From NCBI RefSeq assembly GCF_018736085.1, contig NZ_CP076134.1:186001-250000 (forward strand): a stretch of 64,000 nucleotides of DNA. The letters run 5' to 3'. Each line of letters starts with the position of its first letter. The stretch's first letter is position 1. The notes under the pieces were generated by a model. That model ran no database searches. It was not told where the DNA came from and saw nothing but the letters and a program-made list of their open reading frames with translations. The DNA is from Bradyrhizobium sediminis. Lineage in GTDB: Bacteria > Pseudomonadota > Alphaproteobacteria > Rhizobiales > Xanthobacteraceae. This document shows positions 27,586 to 36,682 of the stretch, in pieces. Position numbers and translations under genes: made by a program.

Positions 27586-27601
27586 TGTTTCACGTGAAAC
27601 A
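27586..27601. other. parS: parS site 2
   Basis: This is a second exact TGTTTCACGTGAAACA palindrome, 42 bases from site 1 (start to start), i.e. four helical turns, so both sites face the same side of the DNA. Confidence 0.95.
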
Positions 27602-27662
27602 CGACGCTCGGCAGCGAACTTACCGCTTCCGGGTTTTGCCGCTTCGCGATAAAAGTCCGGCC

Positions 27663-29546
27663 ATGATCACCGCGCAAGAATCGTTCGACGTCATCGTGGT
27701 CGGTGGCGGCCATGCCGGCTGCGAGGCCGCGAGCGCGGCTGCGCGCCTCGGCGCCAGAACGGCATTGGTGACGCACCGGTTCGCGACCATCGGCGCGATG
27801 TCCTGCAATCCCGCCATCGGCGGCCTCGGCAAGGGCCACCTGGTCCGGGAGGTCGATGCGCTCGACGGCCTGATGGGCCGGGCCGCCGACGCCGGCGGTA
27901 TCCAGTTTCGCATGCTCAATCGCCGCAAGGGTCCGGCGGTACGGGGACCTCGGGCCCAGGCCGATCGCAAGCTCTACGCAGCGGCGATGCAGGCCGCGAT
28001 CCGCGAGACCGCCAATCTCGGCGTGATCGAGGGCGAGGCCGACGAGCTGATTCTTTCCAATGGCCGGGTCACCGGCATTCGCCTGATCGATGGCCGCGCG
28101 CTATCCGCCGTTGCCGTTGTCATCACCACCGGCACCTTCCTTCGCGGGCTGATCCATCTCGGCGAGAAGAACTGGCCGGCGGGACGCATCGACGAGGCCC
28201 CGGCCATGGGGCTTTCGAAGTCGTTCGAGCGGGCCGGCTTTACGCTCGGCCGTCTGAAGACCGGCACGCCGCCGCGGCTCGACGGGACCACCATCGACTG
28301 GTCCGCGGTGGAAATGCAGCCGGGCGACGATCCGCCGGAACCGTTCTCGGTGCTGACCGACTGTATCACCACGCCGCAGATCCAGTGTGGGATCACCCGC
28401 ACCATCGCTGCGACCCATGAGGTGATCCGGGCCAACGTGCATCGCTCGCCGATGTATTCCGGCCAGATCAAGAGTTCGGGCCCGCGTTATTGTCCGTCGA
28501 TCGAGGACAAAATCGTCCGCTTCGGCGATCGCGACGGCCATCAGATCTTTCTGGAGCCGGAAGGCCTTGACGACTCCACGGTCTATCCGAACGGCATTTC
28601 GACCTCGCTGCCGGAAGAGGTCCAGCTCGCGATCCTGGCGACGATTCCCGGGCTTGAGCGGGTACGGATGGTCCGGCCGGGCTATGCGATCGAATATGAC
28701 CATGTCGATCCCCGCGAACTCGATCCGACCTTGCAGACAAAACGGCTGCCCGGGCTATTCCTGGCCGGGCAGATCAATGGCACCACGGGCTATGAGGAGG
28801 CTGCGGCCCAGGGACTGGTTGCAGGTCTCAACGCAGGCTTGGCGGCCGGCGGAGCCGATCCGATCGTTTTCGACCGCGCCGACGGCTATCTCGGCGTCAT
28901 GATCGACGATCTCGTCACGCGCGGTATCACCGAGCCCTATCGGATGTTCACCTCACGCGCCGAGTACCGGCTGACGCTGCGGGCCGACAATGCCGACCAA
29001 CGCCTGACCGATAAGGGTATCGCGCTCGGCTGCGTCGGGGAGACCCGTTCGAGCCACCACGGCGCCAAGATGGCAGCGCTCAACGCCGCGAAGGCGCTGA
29101 CAAAATCGCTGACGATCACGCCCAATGAAGCCGCCAAGCATGGCCTGGCGCTCAACAGGGATGGCCAGCGCCGCTCGGCCTTCGAGTTGCTGGCCTATCC
29201 GGAGCTTGGCTGGACCGAAATTCACGGCATCTGGCCGGAATTGTCGGCCATTGACCCAGGAATCGCCGTCCACGTCGAGATCGATGCCAAATACGATGTC
29301 TATCTCAAGCGTCAGAACGCCGATGTCGATGCCTTCCGCCGCGACGAGGGGCTGATCCTGACCGGCGTCGATTACGCTAACGTGCCTGGACTCTCGAATG
29401 AGGCCCGGTCGAAGCTCGAAACCGCACGACCGCGAACGGTGGGGCAGGCGGGCCGGATCGACGGAATGACCCCGGCGGCCTTGGGTATCCTGGCGGCCTA
29501 TTTGCGGCGGGAAGCTCGAAAGAAGCCGGCTGTCGCGTCGGCTTAA
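27663..29546 (+). CDS. mnmG: tRNA uridine modification enzyme MnmG (GidA)
   Basis: The start at 27663 gives [20 protein letters not shown], placing the FAD-binding [10 protein letters not shown] near the N-terminus as usual; the open frame back to 27543 only reads through the parS sites. The 627-residue protein has the [20 protein letters not shown] motif, [55 protein letters not shown] and the C-terminal helical domain. It acts with MnmE on tRNA wobble uridines. Confidence 0.97.
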   Translation: MITAQESFDVIVVGGGHAGCEAASAAARLGARTALVTHRFATIGAMSCNPAIGGLGKGHLVREVDALDGLMGRAADAGGIQFRMLNRRKGPAVRGPRAQADRKLYAAAMQAAIRETANLGVIEGEADELILSNGRVTGIRLIDGRALSAVAVVITTGTFLRGLIHLGEKNWPAGRIDEAPAMGLSKSFERAGFTLGRLKTGTPPRLDGTTIDWSAVEMQPGDDPPEPFSVLTDCITTPQIQCGITRTIAATHEVIRANVHRSPMYSGQIKSSGPRYCPSIEDKIVRFGDRDGHQIFLEPEGLDDSTVYPNGISTSLPEEVQLAILATIPGLERVRMVRPGYAIEYDHVDPRELDPTLQTKRLPGLFLAGQINGTTGYEEAAAQGLVAGLNAGLAAGGADPIVFDRADGYLGVMIDDLVTRGITEPYRMFTSRAEYRLTLRADNADQRLTDKGIALGCVGETRSSHHGAKMAALNAAKALTKSLTITPNEAAKHGLALNRDGQRRSAFELLAYPELGWTEIHGIWPELSAIDPGIAVHVEIDAKYDVYLKRQNADVDAFRRDEGLILTGVDYANVPGLSNEARSKLETARPRTVGQAGRIDGMTPAALGILAAYLRREARKKPAVASA

Positions 29547-29552
29547 TTAATC

Positions 29553-29568
29553 TGTTTCACGTGAAACA
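29553..29568. other. parS: parS site 3, overlapping the rsmG start
   Basis: An exact TGTTTCACGTGAAACA palindrome. The GTG in its centre (29561) is the likely start codon of rsmG, so ParB binding and translation signals share the same bases. Confidence 0.95.
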
Positions 29569-30283
29569 AGGCCCATCAAAATTGGCCAATCCAGCAAGAC
29601 AGGTTGTTTCTCCCGCCGCCCTCGCTCTAGATAAGGCGGCAGCGCTCGCGCTGACGCCCGTTTCACGTGAAACAGAGGCGCGCCTCGATCGCTATGTCGA
29701 TCTCCTGCTGGAGTGGCAGGCGAAAACCAACCTGGTGGCGCCGTCGACGCTGCCTAGTCTGTGGACCCGGCATATCGCCGATTCGCTGCAGCTCCTGACG
29801 ATCGCTCCCTCAGCCAAGACCTGGGCCGACCTCGGCAGCGGCGGAGGGTTTCCCGGCGTGGTGCTGGCCTGCGCCTTGGCCGGTACGCCGGGAGCGATGG
29901 TCCATCTGGTAGAGCGCAACGCCAAGAAGGCGGCGTTCCTGCGCGAGGCACTCCGAGTTACCAACGCGCCCGGCCAGGTTCATCTGTCGGATATTGGGGA
30001 TAGTGTGGATAGAATTACCGGACCGGTCGATTGCGTCACAGCCCGCGCGGTGGCTCCGCTACACCAGCTCATCGGTTTCGCGGAACCGCTGGTGAAGAAG
30101 GGCGCGAAAGCGCTGTTTCTCAAGGGCCAAGATGTAGAGGCTGAATTGACCGAAGCCACTAAATATTGGAATATCAAGCCGCAACTTCATTCCAGCCGCA
30201 CCGGCGGACACGGCTGGATCGTCGAGCTCGACAATATCGAGCGGCGCCGTCAGCCCGCAACAGCACATGGCACAAGCGCATGA
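29561..30283 (+). CDS. rsmG: 16S rRNA (guanine-527 N7) methyltransferase RsmG (GidB)
   Basis: The frame opens at GTG 29561 inside a parS palindrome (VKQGPSK), giving 240 residues. The family motif PVSRETEARLDRYVDLLLEWQAKTNLV follows at about 33-59, then RHIADSLQLL and the SAM-binding WADLGSGGGFPGVVLACALA, VHLVERNAKKAAFLREAL and VTARAVAPLHQLIGFAEPL. It methylates G527 of 16S rRNA; loss gives low-level streptomycin resistance. Its stop overlaps the parA start (ATGA). There is no ATG before VSRET, so the GTG start is the best option. Confidence 0.94.
   Translation: MKQGPSKLANPARQVVSPAALALDKAAALALTPVSRETEARLDRYVDLLLEWQAKTNLVAPSTLPSLWTRHIADSLQLLTIAPSAKTWADLGSGGGFPGVVLACALAGTPGAMVHLVERNAKKAAFLREALRVTNAPGQVHLSDIGDSVDRITGPVDCVTARAVAPLHQLIGFAEPLVKKGAKALFLKGQDVEAELTEATKYWNIKPQLHSSRTGGHGWIVELDNIERRRQPATAHGTSA
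29659..29674. other. parS: parS site 4, inside rsmG coding sequence
   Basis: CGTTTCACGTGAAACA matches the consensus at 15 of 16 positions and encodes VSRET of RsmG, a residue run conserved in many RsmG proteins. Confidence 0.85.
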
Positions 30284-31131
30284 CCGTAATTGATCAGATT
30301 TATCAAGAGGATGAGGCCCCCCGTCCGCCCGGCCATCCGCGCATCCTGGCGCTGGCCAACCAGAAGGGCGGCGTCGGCAAGACCACCACCGCGATCAATC
30401 TCGGCACCGCGCTCGCGGCGATTGGGGAGCGGGTGCTGATCGTCGATCTCGATCCGCAGGGCAACGCCTCCACCGGGCTTGGCATCGACCGCCGCAACCG
30501 CAGCTGTTCGACCTACGACGTGCTGATCGGCGAGGCGCCACTGCGCGACGCGGTGGTGCCGACCGCGGTGCCGCGGCTGCATATCGCGGCTTCGACCATG
30601 GATCTCTCCGGCCTCGAACTCGAACTTGGTTCGACCCGAGACCGCGCCTTCCGCCTGCGCGATGCGATCGCAGCGCTGAATTCCAACGTCGCGCCGGATT
30701 CCGATTACACCTATGTGCTGATCGATTGTCCGCCGTCGCTCAATCTTCTCACCGTCAACGCGATGGCGGCCTCTGATGCGATCCTGGTGCCGCTGCAGTG
30801 CGAGTTCTTCGCGCTCGAAGGCCTGTCGCAATTGCTGCAGACGGTGGAGCAGGTGCGCTCAACGCTCAATCCCAATCTGTCGATCCACGGCATCGTGCTC
30901 ACGATGTTCGACTCGCGCAACAATCTGTCGAACCAGGTCGTCGCCGACGTCAGGCAGTTCATGGGCAGCAAGGTCTACAACACCATGATCCCGCGCAACG
31001 TGCGCATCTCCGAGGCGCCGTCCTACGGCAAGCCGGTACTGGTGTACGACCTCAAATGCGTCGGCAGCGACGCCTATCTCAAGCTCGCGACTGAAGTGAT
31101 CCAGCGTGAGCGCGAGCTGCGCACGCATTGA
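30280..31131 (+). CDS. parA: Chromosome partitioning ATPase ParA
   Basis: The start at 30280 overlaps the rsmG stop as ATGA; an upstream open extension runs within rsmG. The 283-residue protein has the deviant Walker A ILALANQKGGVGKTTTAINL, IVDLDPQGNASTGLG, the Walker B-like YVLIDCPPSLNLLTVNAM and the later YNTMIPRNVRISEAPSYGKP. It is the chromosomal, Soj-like type without an N-terminal helix-turn-helix. With ParB bound to the four parS sites nearby it drives origin segregation. Confidence 0.97.
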   Translation: MTVIDQIYQEDEAPRPPGHPRILALANQKGGVGKTTTAINLGTALAAIGERVLIVDLDPQGNASTGLGIDRRNRSCSTYDVLIGEAPLRDAVVPTAVPRLHIAASTMDLSGLELELGSTRDRAFRLRDAIAALNSNVAPDSDYTYVLIDCPPSLNLLTVNAMAASDAILVPLQCEFFALEGLSQLLQTVEQVRSTLNPNLSIHGIVLTMFDSRNNLSNQVVADVRQFMGSKVYNTMIPRNVRISEAPSYGKPVLVYDLKCVGSDAYLKLATEVIQRERELRTH

Positions 31132-31140
31132 GTTGACCCA

Positions 31141-31252
31141 CGTCATTCCGGACAATCCGCGTGAGCGGATTGATCCGGAATCCCGAGTCGATGAAGTGAA
31201 AAAACGTCGAGATTCCGGGTTCGCGCGCTTCACGCGCGCCCCGGAATGACGG
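31141..31252. repeat. REP pair (type B) between parA and parB
   Basis: CGTCATTCCGG opens the element and CCGGAATGACGG closes it, with inner inverted segments (CAATCCGC/GCGGATTG and CGCGCGCTT/GCGCGCG). The same end pattern occurs at 32189-32306 and 63043-63136. It sits in the parA-parB gap. Confidence 0.8.
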
Positions 31253-31285
31253 CGGTGACGGGACGAAGTGAATTAGGAGTGCTAA

Positions 31286-32185
31286 GTGAATCCAAGGGAG
31301 CTGGCGATGGCCGATGAAGCGCGTTCGCGACTGGGCCGCGGTCTTGCAAGTCTGATCGGCGATGTCGGCGGCGAGGCCGCGCATATCGAACGGCCTCGCG
31401 CGCAGCGCAAGGTGCCGATTGAATTCCTCAAAGCCAATCCGCGCAATCCGCGCCGCACTTTTTCCGATGCCGAACTTTCCGAACTTTCCGACTCGATCAA
31501 GCAGCACGGTGTGATCCAGCCGATCGTGGTGCGTCCGGTCAAGGGCGTGCAGGATCGTTACGAGATCATCGCCGGCGAACGCCGCTGGCGCGCGTCGCAG
31601 ATCGCAGGCCTGCACGAAGTGCCGATAGTGCCGGTCGATGTCAGCGACAGCGATGCACTCGAGATCGCGATCATCGAGAACGTGCAGCGCGAAGATCTCA
31701 ATGCGATGGAGGAGGCGCAGGGCTATCACGCGCTGGCCAATGAATTCAAACGCAGCCAGGACGAGATTGCGAAGATCGTCGGCAAGAGCCGCAGCCACGT
31801 CGCCAACATGATGCGGCTGACGAAATTGCCGGCCGAAGTTCAGGCCTACATCGCGCTCGGCCAGTTGTCGGCCGGGCACGCGCGCGCCTTGATCGGGGTG
31901 CCCGATCCCGTTGCCGCTGCCAAGCGCATCGTCGAGGAGGGCCTCAACGTGCGTCAGGCCGAGGCGCTGGCGCATGTCGAGGGCGTGCCTGTTCGCAAGC
32001 CACAGAAGGCCCGCAGCGGCAAGGTCAAGGATCCCGATACGGTGGCGCTGGAGAAACGCGTCAGCGACGCGCTCGGACTGGCCGTCACCGTCGAACACCG
32101 CGATCCTGGCGGCACGGTGCACATCCGCTATGGCGATCTCGAACAGCTCGACGAAATCCTGCGGCGGCTCGACAAGGGAAGTTAG
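31286..32185 (+). CDS. parB: Chromosome partitioning protein ParB
   Basis: The GTG at 31286 has AGGAG at a suitable distance; ATG 31307 (MADEARSRLGRGLASLIGDV) is an equally plausible start. The roughly 299-residue protein has the KVPIEFLKANPRNPRRTFSD entry, the CTP-binding AGERRWRASQIAGL box, the helix-turn-helix QDEIAKIVGKSRSHVANMMRL and a C-terminal dimerisation domain ending EQLDEILRRL. It binds parS, clamps and slides along DNA using CTP, and stimulates ParA. It is separated from parA by a REP pair. Confidence 0.96.
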   Translation: MNPRELAMADEARSRLGRGLASLIGDVGGEAAHIERPRAQRKVPIEFLKANPRNPRRTFSDAELSELSDSIKQHGVIQPIVVRPVKGVQDRYEIIAGERRWRASQIAGLHEVPIVPVDVSDSDALEIAIIENVQREDLNAMEEAQGYHALANEFKRSQDEIAKIVGKSRSHVANMMRLTKLPAEVQAYIALGQLSAGHARALIGVPDPVAAAKRIVEEGLNVRQAEALAHVEGVPVRKPQKARSGKVKDPDTVALEKRVSDALGLAVTVEHRDPGGTVHIRYGDLEQLDEILRRLDKGS

Positions 32186-32188
32186 AGT

Positions 32189-32306
32189 CGTCATTCCGGG
32201 GCGCGCGCAAGCGCGAACCTCAAATGTGCGATTGCACATCGGGGAATCTCGCGCAACTAACTTCTGGATTCCGGGTTTGCTCGTTTCACTCGGGCCCCGG
32301 AATGAC
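32189..32306. repeat. REP pair (type B) downstream of parB
   Basis: CGTCATTCCGGGGCGCGC starts and GGGCCCCGGAATGACCG ends this element, with the centre carrying ATGTGCGATTGCACAT as a further palindrome. It lies between the convergent parB and holA genes and may serve as a bidirectional transcript end. Confidence 0.8.
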
Positions 32307-32320
32307 CGATTAAGTAAGAC

Positions 32321-33349
32321 TTATCCCCGCCGCTTCGCATTGACGGCGATCGCCAGCAGCGCGCGCTGCGCGATCACGTCGGCCAGGTTTGCCTGCTTGC
32401 GCATTTCCAGCGCCGCGGTCGCGAGCTGTTCGATGACCGTGAGCAGCCGCGCTGCGCTGAAATTGCGCAGGGCGGCCTCGACGTTGCCCTTGCGCGAAAA
32501 ATGCAGCCGCGGAAAGCCGCCATCGAGCACGGCCGATACCGGCGTTCCCTCGGCGACCGCGAGCGCCGATTTGTGCAGCCACGCCGCCTGGCGCTGCGCG
32601 GCCGAAATGATGACGCCCGGATAGGTGCCGGCGATCATCGCCTTGGCGAATTCGGTTTCGACCAGCTCCGGCTTTCCGGCGAACGCGCCGTCGACGATCG
32701 GGTCGACCTTGAGTTCGGAGGCGTCGGCAACCACGGCCATCACATCGTCGAGCGTGACCTCGCGCCCGCCATGCGCGTACAGCGCGAGCTTCCTCAGTTC
32801 GTTGCGCGAGGCCTGACGGTCGCCGCCGAGCAACGACATCAGGACCGCGCGGGCGTCGGCTGCGATGCTCAGATTGGAAACCCGCAGCTCGCTGTCGATC
32901 AGCCGGGCGAGCTGGTTGGCGTCGTCGGCATAGCAGCCGATCGCGACCGCGGTCTTGGCGCGCTCGCAGGCCTTGCGCAGCGGCGATTCCGGCCGCAATT
33001 CGCCGGCCTCGATCACGATGCGGCAATCCTTCAGCGCAGAGTCCGCGAGCGTATCGACGCCGCTAGCAAAGTTGCGCGAGCCGGCGCGCACGCGAATGGC
33101 ACGGCGGCCGCCGAACAGCGGCACCGTCATCGCTTCATCGACCAGCCGGGACGGCTCGGCGGAAAGTTCATCGCCATCCAGCCTGACAAGCGAAAACGGA
33201 TCGCTGGGATCGTCGACCGCCGATGCCAGCAGCGCATCGGCGCGCTCGCGCACCAGACCCGCATCGGGGCCGTACAGCAGGATGATTGGACGGCCCGGAT
33301 CGGGCCGGGCGAGAAAAGCGTCGATCTCTTTTCCGCGAAGCGCGACCAA
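32321..33349 (-). CDS. holA: DNA polymerase III delta subunit
   Basis: The 342-residue protein starts MVALRGKEIDAFLARPDPGR, followed by ILLYGPDAGLVRERADALLA, a relaxed P-loop-like region of the HolA family, FSLVRLDGDELSAEPSRLVDEAMTVPLFGGRRAIRV and a helical C-terminal collar domain (AAQRQAAWLHKSALAV). It opens the beta clamp as part of the clamp loader. lptE lies 7 bases upstream on the same strand, a frequent pairing with leuS and lptE. Confidence 0.93.
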   Translation of the reverse strand: MVALRGKEIDAFLARPDPGRPIILLYGPDAGLVRERADALLASAVDDPSDPFSLVRLDGDELSAEPSRLVDEAMTVPLFGGRRAIRVRAGSRNFASGVDTLADSALKDCRIVIEAGELRPESPLRKACERAKTAVAIGCYADDANQLARLIDSELRVSNLSIAADARAVLMSLLGGDRQASRNELRKLALYAHGGREVTLDDVMAVVADASELKVDPIVDGAFAGKPELVETEFAKAMIAGTYPGVIISAAQRQAAWLHKSALAVAEGTPVSAVLDGGFPRLHFSRKGNVEAALRNFSAARLLTVIEQLATAALEMRKQANLADVIAQRALLAIAVNAKRRG

Positions 33350-33356
33350 TTGGGCG

Positions 33357-33908
33357 TCAGGTGCCGGCGACGAAGTACGACGCCAGCCGGGTCTGGATGT
33401 TTTCCGCGATCTCCTGCGCGGCGCGATCCTCGGCGTCGCGGAACGCGCGGGCGCGGGCGAAGCGCTGCAGCTGGCCCGGGATGTCGTAGGAGACGCGCGA
33501 GAACGTGCTCCCGGTCATGACCGACTTATTGGTGGCGAGCTCGATCAGATTGTACTGGGCGTCGATGCCGTAGTTTTCGCTGGATGGCAGCGCGGTATTG
33601 GGATCGAGGATCAGCGACGAGCGGTTGGTCGTGAACCGCAGCACCAGCCGGTGGGTAGGCGGCATGCCGGTGGCGCTACCATAGAGCTTGAACGCCAGCG
33701 CGTTGCGGACCTCCACCTGGATCCGGGCTTCCCGCGAGGCGTTGGGCTTGTCGACGGGCGGAACTTCCACCCCCATCAGCTTTTCGCGCAGTCCGGGCGT
33801 GCCGTCGGTACGCCCGGCATACATCGGCTGGAAGCAGCCGGCCGTCAGCGCCGCCAAGGCGGCCACGGCCAGGAGCCGAGCGGCGATGCGGGTACTAGCC
33901 AACGACAT
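33357..33908 (-). CDS. lptE: LPS-assembly lipoprotein LptE
   Basis: The 183-residue protein has a lipoprotein signal with lipobox LTAGC (Cys near residue 25), followed by FQPMYAG and a small alpha/beta domain with [34 protein letters not shown], and the C-terminal [39 protein letters not shown]. This matches LptE, the plug of the outer-membrane LPS translocon LptD. Its start overlaps the 3' end of leuS by 14 bases. Confidence 0.88.
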   Translation of the reverse strand: MSLASTRIAARLLAVAALAALTAGCFQPMYAGRTDGTPGLREKLMGVEVPPVDKPNASREARIQVEVRNALAFKLYGSATGMPPTHRLVLRFTTNRSSLILDPNTALPSSENYGIDAQYNLIELATNKSVMTGSTFSRVSYDIPGQLQRFARARAFRDAEDRAAQEIAENIQTRLASYFVAGT

Positions 33909-36531
33909 TCACGATCCTCATTGGAACAATAATGACCTTGCGGACGGCCTTGCCGCCGAGGGCCACTTTTACCGCATCGAGAGCCAAAACGGCAGCCTCA
34001 ATTTCCGGATTTTGAGCACCCCGTGGCACGGTGACATCACCCCGCTTCTTGCCGTTGACCTGGACCACCAGCGTCACGGTGTCTTCAACCAGCAAATCGC
34101 GTTCGATTTGGGGCCAATTGACCTCCGAAATCAGCCCTTTCTGGCCCAGAACCGTCCAGCACTCCTCGGCCAGATGCGGCATCATCGGCGCAAACAATTG
34201 AACAAGAATGATTGCGGCCTCCCGGACCGACCAGGCCAGGTCTGGAGTAAAGACGGGGGCCGGCTGGCCCTCGCGCCCCAGCACTTCCGCCAGCGCATTG
34301 GTGAATTCGCGGATATGGGCGAGGCAGACGTTGAAATGCAGTCGCTCGATGCCGGTCGAAACCTTGTCCAGCGCGCCATGAGCGGCCTTGCGCAGGACAA
34401 GCGCGTCCGGGCCGAACGCCGCCGGCCGCGCCGCCGGGGCGGATTTGGCGATTTCGGCTGATTCGTTCACCAGCCGCCACAGCCGCTGCACGAAGCGCGA
34501 GGCGCCCTGGACGCGCTCGTCGCTCCAGATTACGTCGCGGTCGGGCGGGGAGTCCGACAACATGAACCAACGCGCGACGTCGGCGCCGTAGGTCGCGATG
34601 ATGTCGTCGGGATCGACGGTGTTCTTCTTCGACTTCGACATCTTCTCGATGGCGCCGACGGTGATGTCTTCTCCTGTCGTCAGCAGAATGGCGCGCTTGC
34701 CGTTGCCGCCGGCCTCGATCTTGACTTCCGCGGGCGTGACGTAAGAGCCGTCGGCCTTCTGATAGGTCTCGTGCACCACCATGCCCTGGGTGAACATGCC
34801 GGCGAACGGCTCGTCCATGCCGATGTGCCCGGTGGCCTTCATCGCGCGGGTGAAGAAGCGGCTGTAGAGCAGATGCAGGATCGCATGTTCGACGCCGCCG
34901 ATATATTGGTCGACCGGCATCATCCGGTCGGCGACCGCTGGCGTGGTCGGCGTCTTCTCGTTCCAGGGATCGGTGAAGCGCGCGAAGTACCACGACGAAT
35001 CCACGAAGGTGTCCATGGTGTCGGTTTCGCGGCTAGCGCGGCCGCCGCATTTGGGGCAAGCAACGTGCTTCCAGGTCGGATGATGGTCGAGTGCGTTGCC
35101 GGGCTTGTCGAAGCTGACGTCCTCCGGCAGCACCACCGGCAGATCCTTGTCCGGAACCGGCACCACATCGCATTTCGGGCAATGGATCACCGGGATCGGG
35201 CAGCCCCAATAGCGCTGCCGCGAAATACCCCAGTCGCGCAGGCGGAAATTGACCTGCCGCTCGCCGACGGCCGAGTTATCCCGAACCTCGCCTTCGAGCC
35301 TCTTCGCGACTTCTTCCTTGGCCTGATCGATGGTCATGCTATCGAGGAAGCGCGAATTGATCATGCGGCCGTCGCCGTCATAGGCGGTGTCGGTGATGAC
35401 GAAGGTCTTGGGGGCCTGGCCTTCGGGACAGACCACCGGCGTATTGCCGAGCCCGTATTTATTGACAAAGTCGAGGTCGCGCTGGTCGTGCGCCGGACAG
35501 CCGAAGATCGCGCCGGTGCCGTATTCCATCAGCACGAAGTTGGCGACATAGACCGGCAGCTTCCAGCTGGGATCGAACGGGTGAATCGCGCGGATCCCGG
35601 TATCGAAGCCGAGCTTCTCCTGGGTGTCGATGATCTCCTGCGCGGTGCCGTGGCGCTTTGCTTCGGCGATGAACTCGGCGAGCTTGGGATTTTTCGCGGC
35701 CGCGGCCTGCGCCAGTGGATGATCCGGCGCGATCGCCATGAATTTGGCGCCAAACAGCGTGTCATGCCGCGTCGTGAAGATCTTCAGCTCGGACTCGCCT
35801 TTCGGCGTCGTCGCAGGATCCAGCGCGAAGCGCACCAGCATGCCCTCGGAGCGGCCGATCCAGTTGCGCTGCATCAGCCGCACCTTGTCGGGCCAGCGGT
35901 CCAGCGTGTCGAGCGCGTCCAAGAGTTCCTGCGAGTACTTCGTGATCTTGAAGACCCACTGGTTCATTTCGCGCTGTTCGACCACCGCGCCGGAGCGCCA
36001 GCCGCGGCCGTCGATCACCTGCTCGTTGGCGAGCACGGTCATGTCGACCGGATCCCAGTTGATCTTGCGCTTTTCCCGCTCCGCCAGGCCTGCGCGCAGG
36101 AAGTCCAGAAACATCTTCTGCTGATGCTTGTAGTAGGAGGGATCGCAGGTCGCGAATTCGCGTGACCAGTCCAGCGACAGCCCGATCGACTGCAGCTGCT
36201 TCTTCATCGCCGCGATATTGTCGTAGGTCCACGCCTTCGGCGCCACCTTGCGCTCGATCGCCGCGTTCTCGGCCGGCAGCCCGAACGCGTCCCAGCCCAT
36301 CGGGTGCAGCACGTTGAAGCCCTTGGCCCGCATGAAGCGCGCCAGCACGTCGCCCAGCGTATAGTTGCGGACATGCCCGATATGGATGCGCCCGGACGGG
36401 TAGGGGAACATCTCGAGCACGTAATATTTCGGCCTGGGATCGTCGTTTTTGGAGGCGAAGATCGCCTTTTCGTCCCACTGGCGCTGCCAGCGCGGCTCGG
36501 ATTCGCGTGCGTTATAGCGTTCGGAGGTCAT
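33895..36531 (-). CDS. leuS: Leucyl-tRNA synthetase
   Basis: The 878-residue class I synthetase starts [20 protein letters not shown] with the HIGH-type motif [20 protein letters not shown], the CP1 editing domain (about 230-420), a zinc-type [20 protein letters not shown] with [20 protein letters not shown] and the KMSKS loop [20 protein letters not shown]. It charges tRNA-Leu. Downstream lptE and holA overlap or nearly touch, suggesting an operon. Confidence 0.98.
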   Translation of the reverse strand: MTSERYNARESEPRWQRQWDEKAIFASKNDDPRPKYYVLEMFPYPSGRIHIGHVRNYTLGDVLARFMRAKGFNVLHPMGWDAFGLPAENAAIERKVAPKAWTYDNIAAMKKQLQSIGLSLDWSREFATCDPSYYKHQQKMFLDFLRAGLAEREKRKINWDPVDMTVLANEQVIDGRGWRSGAVVEQREMNQWVFKITKYSQELLDALDTLDRWPDKVRLMQRNWIGRSEGMLVRFALDPATTPKGESELKIFTTRHDTLFGAKFMAIAPDHPLAQAAAAKNPKLAEFIAEAKRHGTAQEIIDTQEKLGFDTGIRAIHPFDPSWKLPVYVANFVLMEYGTGAIFGCPAHDQRDLDFVNKYGLGNTPVVCPEGQAPKTFVITDTAYDGDGRMINSRFLDSMTIDQAKEEVAKRLEGEVRDNSAVGERQVNFRLRDWGISRQRYWGCPIPVIHCPKCDVVPVPDKDLPVVLPEDVSFDKPGNALDHHPTWKHVACPKCGGRASRETDTMDTFVDSSWYFARFTDPWNEKTPTTPAVADRMMPVDQYIGGVEHAILHLLYSRFFTRAMKATGHIGMDEPFAGMFTQGMVVHETYQKADGSYVTPAEVKIEAGGNGKRAILLTTGEDITVGAIEKMSKSKKNTVDPDDIIATYGADVARWFMLSDSPPDRDVIWSDERVQGASRFVQRLWRLVNESAEIAKSAPAARPAAFGPDALVLRKAAHGALDKVSTGIERLHFNVCLAHIREFTNALAEVLGREGQPAPVFTPDLAWSVREAAIILVQLFAPMMPHLAEECWTVLGQKGLISEVNWPQIERDLLVEDTVTLVVQVNGKKRGDVTVPRGAQNPEIEAAVLALDAVKVALGGKAVRKVIIVPMRIVNVVG

Positions 36532-36682
36532 GAAATCGCAGGGCTTTTCGTGGGTTCGGGGCCGTCCCTGGGGACGGCGGACTAGGCCACAAAAGCGGCA
36601 GGGGGGTCAACGGGGGGCTAGACCATCCGCAGACGAAAGCCTCTTCGCGGTTCAGCCAAATGCGTATCCTGAAGTGCAATGG

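Noticed and set aside
36532..36682. Possible attachment site or direct repeat at the left edge of the low-GC cassette
   Set aside because: No matching direct repeat was found at the right edge near 39400-39580, and there is no integrase or tRNA gene.
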